In this document: in pieces, positions 18,124 to 27,136 of the stretch
Layout of the letters: each line of letters begins with the position of its first letter
Numbering within the stretch: position 1 is the stretch's first letter
NCBI RefSeq assembly: GCF_037201975.1
Contig: NZ_CP147520.1
Location: 1,178,001-1,242,000 of the forward strand
Length of the DNA stretch: 64,000 nucleotides
From: Streptomyces sp. TG1A-60
GTDB taxonomy: Bacteria > Actinomycetota > Actinomycetes > Streptomycetales > Streptomycetaceae
Reading direction: 5' to 3'
Translations under genes and position numbers: made by a program
Notes under the pieces: generated by a model
Told to the model about the DNA's origin: nothing
The model's input: only the letters and a program-made list of their open reading frames with translations
Databases searched by the model: none

Positions 18124-19929
18124 CTACCTCGTGGGGTGCACGACCATCGCCGCGCCGCCGCCGCGCCGTACCGTCTCGGCGGCGGCCAGCCACTTGCCGT
18201 TCGGCAGGCGTTGGACGGCGGTGACCGCGCCGATCTCCGTGGCCTGCCGGAACCCGTGTCCGATACCTTCGAGTTCGGTCCTCAACGGGCTGTTCCACAG
18301 GCCCGGTTCGAGATCCGTGGTGGTCTGGTTGCGCTGACTGGCGCGCGGCGCGGCGATCGCCTGGACCAGCGGCATCCCCCTGTCGAGGAATCCGGTCAGG
18401 GTCTGCAGCACGGTGGTGATGATGGTCGCGCCGCCCGGCGAACCGAGCGCCATCACGGGCTTGCCGTGCCGGTCGAGCACGATCGTCGGCGACATCGACG
18501 AGCGGGGCCGCTTGCCCGGCCCCGGCAGGTTCGGGTCGTGCACGGCCGGGTTGGCCGGAGTGAAGGAGAAGTCCGTCAGCTCGTTGTTGAGCAGGAAGCC
18601 CCGGCCCGGCACGGTGATGCCGCTGCCGCCGGTCTGCTCGATGGTGAGTGTGTACGAGACGACGTCGCCCCACTGGTCGGCGACCGTGAGATGGGTCGTG
18701 CTGTCGCCCTCGTAGGTGGTCGGCGCGGCCGTGCCGCCCGTCGCGCAGGCCTCCGGGTCGCGCGGGTCGCCCGGCGCGAGGGGGCTGGTCAGTACCGAGT
18801 CGTCCTTGATCAGGCACTCGCGCGAGTCGGCGTACCGCTGTGACAGCAGTTCCTTCGTCGGTACGTCCTCGAAGGCGGGATCGCCCACCCAGCGGCCCCG
18901 GTCGGCGAAGGCGACGCGGCTGGCCTCGATGGAGCGGTGCAGGTACCGGACGTCGCTCGCCTTGGAGAGGTCGGTCCGTTCGACGATGTTGAGCGCTTCG
19001 GCGACCGTCGTGCCGCCGGAGGACGAGGGGGCCATCCCGTAGACGCCGAGGCCCCGGTACGACGTCTTCGTGGGCGCCTGGCGCTTGGCGCGGTACGCGG
19101 CGAGGTCGGCGGTGGTCAGGTCGCCGCGGCGGGCGTGGTAACCCGAACCCGGGTCGACGGGCGGCTTGCCGACCGTCTTCACGATGTCGCGGGCGATGCC
19201 GCCCCGGTACAGGGCCCCGGCCCCCCTGCGCCCCAACTCCGCGTAGGTGCGGGCCAGATCGGGGTTCTTCAGGGTCGAGCCGACCACCGGCAGCTCGCCG
19301 CCGGGGAGAAACAGGTCGGCCGTGGCCGGGAAGTGCCGGAACCGGGCCTCGTTCGACGCCGTCTGGGCGCGGAAGGTCTCGTCGACGGTGAAGCCGTCGC
19401 GGGCGAGCTTCTCGGCGGGTTTCAGCAGCGTGCCGAGCGGCTTGCTGCCCCAACTCCTCAGCGCCGTCTGCCAGGTGGCGGGGGTGCCGGGCGTGCCGAC
19501 GCTCAGTCCGCTGGTGACCACCTCCGCGAAGGGGATCGCCCGGCCGTTCTCCAGGAAGAGGTTCTCGTCGGCGCTCAGGGGCGCGGTCTCGCGGCCGTCG
19601 ATGGTGTGCACCGTACGTGGTCCGGCGTCGTAGTAGACGAAGTAGCCGCCTCCGCCGATGCCCGCGGAGTAGGGCTCGGTGACGCCGAGCGCGGCTGCGG
19701 TGGCGACGGCCGCGTCCACCGCGTTGCCGCCCCTGCGGAGCACCTCGATGCCGGCGGCGGAGGCGTCCGGGTCGACGCTGGAGACGGCTCCGCCGTAGCC
19801 GACGGCGACCGGCACCTTCTCGACGGGGTCCGTCGCGGCGGAGGTCGGCGGGGCCGCCCCCACCGAGACCACGGCGGACGTAGCCGCCAGAACCGCCAGT
19901 TTCCGCGCGACAGGGCGACGCAGACGCAT
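18124..19929 (-). CDS. ggt: Gamma-glutamyltransferase, exported
   Basis: A 601-residue N-terminal nucleophile hydrolase that cleaves gamma-glutamyl bonds such as those of glutathione. It has a signal peptide (residues 1-31), the glutamate-binding arginine in IDGRETAP (Arg113), and the autocleavage/nucleophile threonine in GDSTTHLTV (Thr411), followed by the small-subunit motifs GSPGG and FSFTPANPA. Length is normal. It converges on the ClpC-like gene with a 1-bp gap. Confidence 0.92.
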   Translation of the reverse strand: MRLRRPVARKLAVLAATSAVVSVGAAPPTSAATDPVEKVPVAVGYGGAVSSVDPDASAAGIEVLRRGGNAVDAAVATAAALGVTEPYSAGIGGGGYFVYYDAGPRTVHTIDGRETAPLSADENLFLENGRAIPFAEVVTSGLSVGTPGTPATWQTALRSWGSKPLGTLLKPAEKLARDGFTVDETFRAQTASNEARFRHFPATADLFLPGGELPVVGSTLKNPDLARTYAELGRRGAGALYRGGIARDIVKTVGKPPVDPGSGYHARRGDLTTADLAAYRAKRQAPTKTSYRGLGVYGMAPSSSGGTTVAEALNIVERTDLSKASDVRYLHRSIEASRVAFADRGRWVGDPAFEDVPTKELLSQRYADSRECLIKDDSVLTSPLAPGDPRDPEACATGGTAAPTTYEGDSTTHLTVADQWGDVVSYTLTIEQTGGSGITVPGRGFLLNNELTDFSFTPANPAVHDPNLPGPGKRPRSSMSPTIVLDRHGKPVMALGSPGGATIITTVLQTLTGFLDRGMPLVQAIAAPRASQRNQTTTDLEPGLWNSPLRTELEGIGHGFRQATEIGAVTAVQRLPNGKWLAAAETVRRGGGAAMVVHPTR

Positions 19930-20169
19930 GCGTACCTCCAGTCAAGGACCGTCCGCGCAGACTAACGCGCTGCCATGGCCCCGTCAGCGGCGTCTGCGCC
20001 ATACGGGGGCGCCGCACCGCCCCTGGCCAGGGCGCGCCGGTCGGCAGTGGCCCGACCTCGTCGGCACCTCGTCCGCCCTGCTCGCACCCGGGCCCCGGAC
20101 AGCTCGCCGGACGAGAGATCGGACACGGATTCGGGCATGGTTCGTCGGCGCCCGCTACCATGCGCGGCC

Positions 20170-20925
20170 ATGACTGACGACGTGCGCAATATCGTCCTCG
20201 GCGTGATCGCGGCGGGCCTCAGTGCCTCGCTGGGCTGGTTCGTCCGGACGTACCTGTGGAAGCGGAAGCTCCGCCGCAAGCAGACGTTCTTCGGGCTGCC
20301 CGGGAACTCCGAGTCCCTGCTGGTGGTCAACCGAGATCCGTCCAGCGCGGATCTGGCGGTCCACCGCTTCGACGTGTTCGCGTTGCTGGAGCTCTCCGCG
20401 CTGATCAAGGACTGCGGCGCGCACGCACAGATGATCACCCAGGACGCGGTCCAGCAGGGCTTCGGCGAGCGCACCGAGTTCTGTGTGGGCGGGCCCGTCT
20501 CCAATCGCCGTATGGCAGCGCACATATCGGCCATGCTGCCCGGCATCCATGTCAACAACGACCCCGAGCCCGGCCCCCACCGGGCGGCCTTCCGGATCGG
20601 CGACGAGCAGTACCGCCTGGAGCCCGGCATCACCGAGCACGTCATCCTGGCGCGGCTCACCACCGGCCAGCCGGACCAGTCGCGGCCCGTCTTCCTCTTC
20701 TGCGGCCAGCGGGCGATCACCAACCAGGCCGCCACCCGCTACCTCGCCCGCCACCACGAACGCCTGCACCGCAAGTACGGCACCGGCACCTTCGTGCTGC
20801 TCCTGAAGGTCGTCAACTCCCAGGCGTACGGCCCCGATCTGGTCGAGCTGGTCGGAGACGTCACCCGCGCGGCCCAGACCCCGGCGCCCTCGACCCCAGC
20901 ACAGATCTCGCACCGCGCCTCATAG
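20170..20925 (+). CDS. Membrane-anchored protein of unknown function
   Basis: A 251-residue protein with one N-terminal membrane helix (about residues 7-24, IVLGVIAAGLSASLGW) followed by a basic stop-transfer stretch (LWKRKLRRK) and a cytoplasmic domain of about 210 residues. The domain has a recurrent layout of alternating strands and helices with FCVGGPVSNRRMA and FLFCGQRAITNQAATRYLA, which suggests a nucleotide- or sugar-binding fold, but I do not recognise the family. Start chosen at the ATG giving MTDDVRN. It is monocistronic. Confidence 0.75.
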   Translation: MTDDVRNIVLGVIAAGLSASLGWFVRTYLWKRKLRRKQTFFGLPGNSESLLVVNRDPSSADLAVHRFDVFALLELSALIKDCGAHAQMITQDAVQQGFGERTEFCVGGPVSNRRMAAHISAMLPGIHVNNDPEPGPHRAAFRIGDEQYRLEPGITEHVILARLTTGQPDQSRPVFLFCGQRAITNQAATRYLARHHERLHRKYGTGTFVLLLKVVNSQAYGPDLVELVGDVTRAAQTPAPSTPAQISHRAS

Positions 20926-21030
20926 TTCGGAGCAACCGTTACCGTCACGTCACCTACCGGGGAGTTACCTCCGGTAAGGGAGTCCGGTTACCGTCGGGTC
21001 ACTTTGTACTTGCACGAGGAGGAGTGACCC
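20926..21030 (+). promoter_or_regulatory. Promoter region with repeated GTTACC motifs before the secreted hydrolase
   Basis: The 105-bp gap holds three spaced GTTACC words (in CCGTTACCGTC, GGAGTTACCTCC and CGGTTACCGTC), two of them with the same flanks, followed by GGAGGAG as ribosome binding site. They could be operators or activator sites; no regulator gene is adjacent. Confidence 0.35.
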
Positions 21031-22629
21031 GTGAGACACCCGCACGGCACGACATCGCGCACGGCCAGGGCCCTGCGCACGAGCGCCACAGGCGCCGTCT
21101 CGGCCGCCCTGGTCGCCGGCACGACCCTCGGCCTCGCCCCCGCCGCACAGGCGGCGTCCGGCGCCGCCGCGGCCCCCACCACCCGCTTCGTCGACATCAA
21201 GGGCCACGGCGGCACCGTCCTCAAGGCCAACGTCGTCGCCCCGGCCGACGCCTCGCGCGCGTACCCGCTCCTCGTGCTGCCCACGAGCTGGGGCCTCCCC
21301 CAGGTCGAGTATCTGGCCCAGGCGCGGAAGCTCGCCGACGCCGGTTATGTCGTGGTCAGTTACAACGTGCGCGGCTTCTGGGAGTCCGGCGGACACATAG
21401 AGGTCGCGGGACCACCCGACATAGCCGACGCCTCGAAGGTGATCGACTGGGCGCTCGCCCACACCCCGGCCGACGCGGCGCACGTCGGCATGGCGGGACT
21501 GTCGTACGGCGCGGGCATCAGCCTGCTCACCGCCGCGCACGACAAGCGCGTCAAGGTCGTCGCCGCGCTCAGCGGCTGGGCGGACCTGATCGGCTCGATC
21601 TACGCCGGGCGCACCCAGCACCTCCAGGCGGCGGGCCTGCTGGACGGCGCCGGACGGATCACCGGCCGCCAGGGTCCCGAACTCCAGCAGATCTTCAAGG
21701 ACTTCTACGCCTCGAACCTGGCCAAGGAAGAAGACATGGTCACCTGGGGGAAGAAACGTTCCCCCGCGACCTATGTGGACCGGCTCAACAGCAACGGCAC
21801 GGCGGTCATGCTCGCCAACGCCTGGGGCGACTCGATCTTCCCGCCCAACCAGTACGCCGACTTCTACGAGAAGCTCACCGGCCCGAAGCGGCTGGAGCTG
21901 CGCCCCGGCGACCACGCCACCACCGAGATGACCGGCCTTTTCGGGCTGCCCAACGACGTGTGGACGGGCACTCGGCGCTGGTTCGACCGCTACCTCAAGG
22001 GCACGGCCAACGGTATCGACCGTGAGCGGCCCGTCCGGCTCAAGTCCCGTACCGGCGGGGCCTTCGAGGGCTATCCGGACTGGAAGTCGGTCACCAAGAC
22101 GCGCAAGAAGATCGCCCTGACGAGCGCCACGACGATCCGCGCGAACGTCGACTCGGGCGCGAACGGCGGCGTCGTCTTCCTGTCCGGCGTCCTGGACCAG
22201 GTGGCCCAACTCCCGCCCATGGCCTCGGTCCCGCTGCTGCCGCGCCGCTGGGCGGCAGTGTGGCAGTCGGAGAGGTACGCGACGGCTCAGGCCGTGCGGG
22301 GCACCGCGAGGCTGCACACCACGGTCACGGCCACCAAGGAGAGCGGCACCCTCGTCGCCTACCTCTACGACGTGGGCCCGCTCGGCCTCGGCAAGCTGGT
22401 CAGCCACGCGCCGTACACCTTCCACGGCGAGACGCCCGGCCGCCCGTTCGGCGTGGACCTGGAGTTGCTCTCCACGGCCTACGACGTTCCGGCGGGCCAC
22501 CGTCTCGCCCTGGTCGTCGACACGGTCGACCCGCTCTACATCGAGCACAACCCGACCGGCGCGCAGCTGACCTTCTCCTCGCCGCCGAACGACCCGTCGT
22601 ACGTGTCGATCCCGCTGCGCGAGCAGTGA
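21031..22629 (+). CDS. Exported alpha/beta hydrolase, CocE/X-prolyl dipeptidyl peptidase-like
   Basis: A 532-residue protein with a long signal peptide (residues 1-42, ending AQAA), an alpha/beta-hydrolase domain with nucleophile elbow GLSYGAG, a histidine in PGDHATTEM, and a C-terminal beta-sandwich of the X-Pro dipeptidyl-peptidase type (FLSGVLDQ to the end). GTG start with GGAGGAG 8 nt upstream. It probably cleaves short peptides, esters or beta-lactam-like acyl groups outside the cell; the substrate is not deducible. Confidence 0.85.
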   Translation: MRHPHGTTSRTARALRTSATGAVSAALVAGTTLGLAPAAQAASGAAAAPTTRFVDIKGHGGTVLKANVVAPADASRAYPLLVLPTSWGLPQVEYLAQARKLADAGYVVVSYNVRGFWESGGHIEVAGPPDIADASKVIDWALAHTPADAAHVGMAGLSYGAGISLLTAAHDKRVKVVAALSGWADLIGSIYAGRTQHLQAAGLLDGAGRITGRQGPELQQIFKDFYASNLAKEEDMVTWGKKRSPATYVDRLNSNGTAVMLANAWGDSIFPPNQYADFYEKLTGPKRLELRPGDHATTEMTGLFGLPNDVWTGTRRWFDRYLKGTANGIDRERPVRLKSRTGGAFEGYPDWKSVTKTRKKIALTSATTIRANVDSGANGGVVFLSGVLDQVAQLPPMASVPLLPRRWAAVWQSERYATAQAVRGTARLHTTVTATKESGTLVAYLYDVGPLGLGKLVSHAPYTFHGETPGRPFGVDLELLSTAYDVPAGHRLALVVDTVDPLYIEHNPTGAQLTFSSPPNDPSYVSIPLREQ

Positions 22630-22663
22630 TCTCCGGCTGCCGCCGGGCGGGCCTGGCCCCTGG

Positions 22664-23046
22664 CTACTGCGCGCCTGGCAGCAGCGTCCCTCTTCGGCCG
22701 GGGTGGCGTCCACGGCCTCGCTCACCCCAAGTGGATGAACCGCTCATCGTAGTCGAGGCCCGCGCCCGGTCCAGTGCCGGTGGCCAGTGCTTCAGGATCC
22801 TGGAGAGGAAGCCCATCTCATGGGTGACCACCACCGTGGTCATTCCCTCGCGCGCCAACTCTTGGCTTCGAGGACTTCGTTGAAGAGATGGAAGGACTGG
22901 GGAAGGGTGGACCTGCCCGGCCCCGAGAGGCCGAGAACCACGACCACCTCCCCCTTGCCGAGGTGAGGTCGATGCCCCGCAGGACATGAAGCTCGCCGTA
23001 GTACGCGTTCACGTCGTGCGTCACGATCAGCGGATCGACCGCCACG
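22664..23046 (-). pseudogene. Remnant of a glutamate/polar amino acid ABC transporter ATPase (gluA-like)
   Basis: The minus strand keeps the beginning of a GlnQ/GluA ATPase (AYYGELHVLRGIDL), a worn Walker A (GLSGPGRST instead of GPSGSGKST) and then, in shifting frames, TTVVVTHEMGF, the H-loop region. Everything between, including the signature motif and Walker B, is deleted, and the C-terminus is scrambled. It cannot hydrolyse ATP. No permease or binding-protein genes remain next to it. Confidence 0.8.
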
Positions 23047-23192
23047 GTGCCCTGCCCGCCCCACTCGCTCTCGGCCGTGCCGTGCCGCAGGTGCCGCAAA
23101 CCATCCGGACGGAAGTTGCCTCGGTACGTGACACGCACCGTCGGGAATCAGGCGTATTGTCAGGAATCGACCGGGCCGGGGGCGATCACGGA

Positions 23193-23642
23193 TCACCCCT
23201 CCGCGACCTCGGCGTACAGCTGGGAGAGCTCCGGTGCACCGCTGGCGGCCCACTCCTGACCGGCCTCGACCACGTCGATCTCACGGCCGGAGGCCAGCCT
23301 CACCACGGGCTGACCGCTCGGCCAGATCTCCCAGCGGGCGCCGGGGACGGTGCGTACGACGACCGTGCCCAGGTAGAGCCCGGCGTCGTTCCCGAGCCAG
23401 GCCACGGTCTCCTCGTCGTCGCGCCAGCGCGGGACGAGCTGGTCCAGCGCCTCCAACGAGGCCGCGGAGTCATCGAGTTCGGCACCGGACCGCGCGGCCT
23501 GCGCGCGCAGCAGTTCGCATTCGGAGAGGAGTTCGGCGAGTCCCTCGTGACCCTCGTCGTCACCGTCGCCGCCGGTGAACACCGCGACCCCGAACGCGGG
23601 GTCACGCCTCTTGCGCCAGTTGCCCAGGAAAGAGATGTTCAT
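23193..23642 (-). CDS. Small conserved Streptomyces protein (DUF6278-like)
   Basis: A 149-residue acidic soluble protein with NISFLGNWRKRRDP at its start and a conserved WEIWPSGQPVVRLASG block near residue 105. It resembles a Streptomyces-specific family of unknown function (DUF6278, from memory). No catalytic motif is visible. It is divergent from the SGNH hydrolase gene. Confidence 0.7.
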   Translation of the reverse strand: MNISFLGNWRKRRDPAFGVAVFTGGDGDDEGHEGLAELLSECELLRAQAARSGAELDDSAASLEALDQLVPRWRDDEETVAWLGNDAGLYLGTVVVRTVPGARWEIWPSGQPVVRLASGREIDVVEAGQEWAASGAPELSQLYAEVAEG

Positions 23643-23853
23643 GTGGCCAGCGTGTCATTGGCACGGCCATTCGCACCACAGGCGCGCGGGCCGCTTGTTC
23701 GACGGACGTTCGCCGCGGATTCACCCTCACCTCATCGACGGGTCCCTGACGCCTCTTTGGCTTCGTAGCGTATCTGCCGTCTCCTCGTTGAACCGGTGTC
23801 GCGTCATCCTCGTGGCCGTCATCGTCGCGAGCGAACCGAAAGAGGGGGAACGC

Positions 23854-25623
23854 GTGGAACGCGTGCGCCGACGTGTCTGGGGAACGGCCGTCGTCCTGGG
23901 GCTGCTGGCGTCACTCGCGCCCGCCGCCTCCGCGCGGGCCGCCGCCGACGGGGCGGCCGAACCGGCTCCGCTGGAGCGCCTCTTCGACAACCGGGCCGTC
24001 AGCGACGACACACGGCCCGCCGAGGCCGACTTCGACGGCTCGGGCCGCTCCCTCTCGGCGAGCGGCCTCAAGGCCGCCGGATGGACACCCGGGCGTGCGC
24101 TGACCGTTCAGGGCGCACCCCTGACCTGGCCGCGCCGCACGGCGGGCGAGCCCGACAACGTACGCGCCGCCGGCCAGTCCGTACGCGTACGGGGCCGGGG
24201 CGACGCCCTCGCCCTCCTCGTCGCCGGCACGAGCGGAGCCGACACGACGGGCACCGGCACGGTCCGCTACTCGGGCGGCACTCGCTCCACCTACCGCCTG
24301 ACCGCCCCGGACTGGCGCACCGGCCCGCTCGCCACCAAGGCGGTGGCGCTCCCCCACATCAACACGTCCGGCGGCCAACTCACCGAGAGGGCACGGCTGT
24401 ACGTCGTCACCGTGCCGCTCGTCCGGGGGCGTCAGGTCGCCTCGGTGACCCTGCCGCGCGAGAGGGACCTGCATGTGTTCGCGCTGTCGGTGCGGCCCGA
24501 GTCGCCCGGCTGGACCGGTGCTTGGGCCGCCCCCTCCTCCGGCTACACGGCGGTCGGCCCGTGGACCGACCGGACGCTGCGGCTCGTCGTCCACACCTCG
24601 GCGGGCGGGCCCCGGGTGCGGATCCGGCTCGACAACACCTTCGCGTCGGCGCCGGTACGGGTGGGGAGCGCGACGGTGGCGGTGCAGGCGGCCGGGGCGA
24701 CCGCTCGGGGCAGGCCCGTGCCGCTGTCGTTCCGGGGTGCGGCGGGCACCGAAATCCCGGCCGGTGCCCAGGCGTTCAGCGATCCGCTGGGCTTCGAGGT
24801 GCCCCCGGACACCAACCTGCTGGTGAGCTTCCATCTGCCGGGCACGGTGACGGCCGCGCCCGTGCACCGGCTGGCCCGGCAGACCTCGTACGTCAGCGAG
24901 CCGGGCGATCACGCGGCAGACGGCTCGGCGGCGGCCTACACCTCCACTCTCACGAGCTGGCCGCTGCTGACCGGTATCGACGTGGGCGGCGGACCCGGCT
25001 CCGTCGTCCTCCTCGGGGACTCGATCACCGACGGGGAGAAGTCGGCGGTCGACGCCAACCGCCGGTGGCCGGACATGCTCGCCGACCGGCTGCTGGGGCA
25101 GCGCGAGGTCCCGCGCTACGGGGTCCTCAACCAGGGGATCTCGGCCAACCGTGTGGTCACCGACCGCTACCCCGGCGACGGTGTCTCCACCGACACGGGC
25201 GGCGTGAGCGCACTGCACCGCCTCGACCGGGACGTCCTCGCCCAGACCTCCGCGCGTACCGCCGTCGTCTTCCAGGGCGTCAACGACGTCCGCTGGGGCG
25301 CGACGGCCGGCCAGGTCGTCGCCGGGCTGCGGGAGATCGCGGCACGAGGGCACGAGCGCGGCCTGCGTATGCTCGTGGCGACGATCGCGCCCTGCGCGGG
25401 CGAGGCCCGGTGCACGGCCGCCGTCGACGCCCGGCGCGTCGAGGTGAACGAGTGGATCCGCCGCAACGAGGAGTTCGACGGTGTCCTCGACTTCGACGCG
25501 GTGCTGCGCGACCCGAACCGCCCGGCACGCATGCTTCCCGCCTACGACAGCGGGGACCATCTGCATCCGGGCGACGCGGGGCTCGCCGCGCTGGCCGAGT
25601 CGGTGGACCTGCGGCGGCTCTGA
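23854..25623 (+). CDS. Exported SGNH/GDSL-family esterase
   Basis: A 589-residue secreted protein: signal peptide to about residue 30 (ASARAA), an N-terminal beta-rich region, and a C-terminal SGNH hydrolase domain with block I LLGDSITDG, the block III asparagine in FQGVNDVRWG and block V DSGDHLHPGDAG carrying Asp and His. GTG at 23854 is chosen because AGAGGGGG lies just upstream and the signal peptide follows directly. It likely deacylates polysaccharides or lipids outside the cell. Confidence 0.88.
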   Translation: MERVRRRVWGTAVVLGLLASLAPAASARAAADGAAEPAPLERLFDNRAVSDDTRPAEADFDGSGRSLSASGLKAAGWTPGRALTVQGAPLTWPRRTAGEPDNVRAAGQSVRVRGRGDALALLVAGTSGADTTGTGTVRYSGGTRSTYRLTAPDWRTGPLATKAVALPHINTSGGQLTERARLYVVTVPLVRGRQVASVTLPRERDLHVFALSVRPESPGWTGAWAAPSSGYTAVGPWTDRTLRLVVHTSAGGPRVRIRLDNTFASAPVRVGSATVAVQAAGATARGRPVPLSFRGAAGTEIPAGAQAFSDPLGFEVPPDTNLLVSFHLPGTVTAAPVHRLARQTSYVSEPGDHAADGSAAAYTSTLTSWPLLTGIDVGGGPGSVVLLGDSITDGEKSAVDANRRWPDMLADRLLGQREVPRYGVLNQGISANRVVTDRYPGDGVSTDTGGVSALHRLDRDVLAQTSARTAVVFQGVNDVRWGATAGQVVAGLREIAARGHERGLRMLVATIAPCAGEARCTAAVDARRVEVNEWIRRNEEFDGVLDFDAVLRDPNRPARMLPAYDSGDHLHPGDAGLAALAESVDLRRL

Positions 25624-25636
25624 AGCCCTCCGGGGG

Positions 25637-26416
25637 CTACACGTCCAGGTCCACGACGACCGGCGCGTGGTCGGAGGCGCCCTTGCCCTTGCGCTCCTCC
25701 CGGTCCACGTACGAGTCGGTCACGGCCTTGGCGAACGCCTCGTTGCCGTAGACGAGGTCGATGCGCATGCCTCGGTTCTTCGGGAAGCAGAGCTGACGGT
25801 AGTCCCAGTACGTGAAGGGGCGCTCGTACTTCAGGGGGCGGGGGACGATGTCGGAGAGGCCGGACTCGCGGAGGGAGGCGAGGGCGGCGCGCTCCGCGGG
25901 GGTGACGTGGGTGAGTCCCTCGAAGGCGGCGGCGTCGTACACGTCGTCGTCCGTCGGCGCCACGTTGTAGTCGCCCATGACGGCGAAGGGGCGGCTGCCG
26001 GCCGCGTCACCCGCGACGGCGGCCTTGAGAGCCTCGAACCACTGGAGCTTGTACGCGTAGTGCGGGTGGTCGACCTCGCGGCCGTTCGGCACGTACACCG
26101 ACCAGACGCGGACCGGGCCGCAGGTCGCGCAGAGGGCGCGGGGCTCCTCCACACCGTCGTAGCCGGGGTCGCCGGGCAGGCCCTTGACGACGTCCTCCAG
26201 GCCCACGCGGGAGATCACCGCCACGCCGTTCCACCGGCCCGTCGCGTGCACCGCCGCCTCGTAGCCCGCTTCGCGCAGCGCGGCGAACGGGAAGCCGTCC
26301 TCGGCGATCTTGGCCTCCTGGAGGCAGAGCACGTCCGTGCCGCTGCTCTCCAGCCAGGCCAGCAGCCTCGGGAGACGGGCAGTGATCGAGTTCACGTTCC
26401 AGGTCGCGATGCGCAT
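25637..26416 (-). CDS. xthA: Exodeoxyribonuclease III (AP endonuclease)
   Basis: A 259-residue EEP-family nuclease for base excision repair. Conserved motifs are all present: ATWNVNS, LCLQEAK (metal-binding Glu), GDYNVAP, the YWDYR segment, RIDLVY and the catalytic SDHAPV at the C-terminus. Normal length. It converges on the SGNH esterase gene and leads into the MBL-fold region on the same strand. Confidence 0.93.
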   Translation of the reverse strand: MRIATWNVNSITARLPRLLAWLESSGTDVLCLQEAKIAEDGFPFAALREAGYEAAVHATGRWNGVAVISRVGLEDVVKGLPGDPGYDGVEEPRALCATCGPVRVWSVYVPNGREVDHPHYAYKLQWFEALKAAVAGDAAGSRPFAVMGDYNVAPTDDDVYDAAAFEGLTHVTPAERAALASLRESGLSDIVPRPLKYERPFTYWDYRQLCFPKNRGMRIDLVYGNEAFAKAVTDSYVDREERKGKGASDHAPVVVDLDV

Positions 26417-26469
26417 GCCTCACAACCTACCGGGCGGGTCCGACACTCCCCGTCCCGCCCGGTCCGCCC

Positions 26470-27105
26470 TCAGACGTCCGCCGAGGTGCCGGGGGTGAGG
26501 CGCAGGTGTTCCGTGCCGCCCAGGGCGCCGATCTGGCGGTCGTAGACGGGGCGGGCGAGGTCGGTGAGGAGGGCGTCGTGGATGTCGTACGCCCGTTGGG
26601 GCCCGACCTCGCGGACGTAGTCGATGACCTCGGAGATCTTGCTCCAGGGGGCCATGACGGGGAGCATCAGCGTCTCGACGGCGTGGTCGGGAACGGTGAG
26701 GGCGTCGCCGGGGTGGAAGACGCGTCCGCCGTCGACGAGGTAGCCGACGTTGGTGATGCGCGGGATGTCCGGGTGGATGACGGCGTGGAGTTCGCCGTGG
26801 ACCTGGACGTCGAAGCCCGCGGCGGTGAACGTGTCGCCGTGGCCGACGGTGTGTACCCGGCCCGGGAAGGCGGCGGAGATCTTCTCGGCGACGGAGCGCA
26901 GTGTCCAGATCTCGGCGGCCGGGTCGGCCTCCAGAGCCGCCCGCAGCCGTCCCTCGTCGAAGTGGTCGGGGTGCTCGTGCGTGACGAGGACGGCGTCCGC
27001 GCCGATCGCGGCGTCCTCCTCGCTGAACCCGCCGGGGTCGATGACGAGCGTGCGTCCGTCCTTCTCCAGTCGGACGCAGGCGTGCGACTTCTTCGTGAGC
27101 TTCAT
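26470..27105 (-). CDS. MBL-fold metallohydrolase
   Basis: A 211-residue metallo-beta-lactamase-fold protein of the UlaG/YtnP-like small type. The signature THEHPDHFD supplies the first metal ligands, with FHPGDAL and DIHDALL later. Start MKLTKKSH at 27105. The family includes lactonases, nucleases and phosphonate enzymes, and the substrate is not deducible. It lies 31 bp after pcaL in the same direction and could be cotranscribed. Confidence 0.85.
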   Translation of the reverse strand: MKLTKKSHACVRLEKDGRTLVIDPGGFSEEDAAIGADAVLVTHEHPDHFDEGRLRAALEADPAAEIWTLRSVAEKISAAFPGRVHTVGHGDTFTAAGFDVQVHGELHAVIHPDIPRITNVGYLVDGGRVFHPGDALTVPDHAVETLMLPVMAPWSKISEVIDYVREVGPQRAYDIHDALLTDLARPVYDRQIGALGGTEHLRLTPGTSADV

Positions 27106-27136
27106 GGTTCCATCCTGCCGCCCGTGGGCCGCCCGC

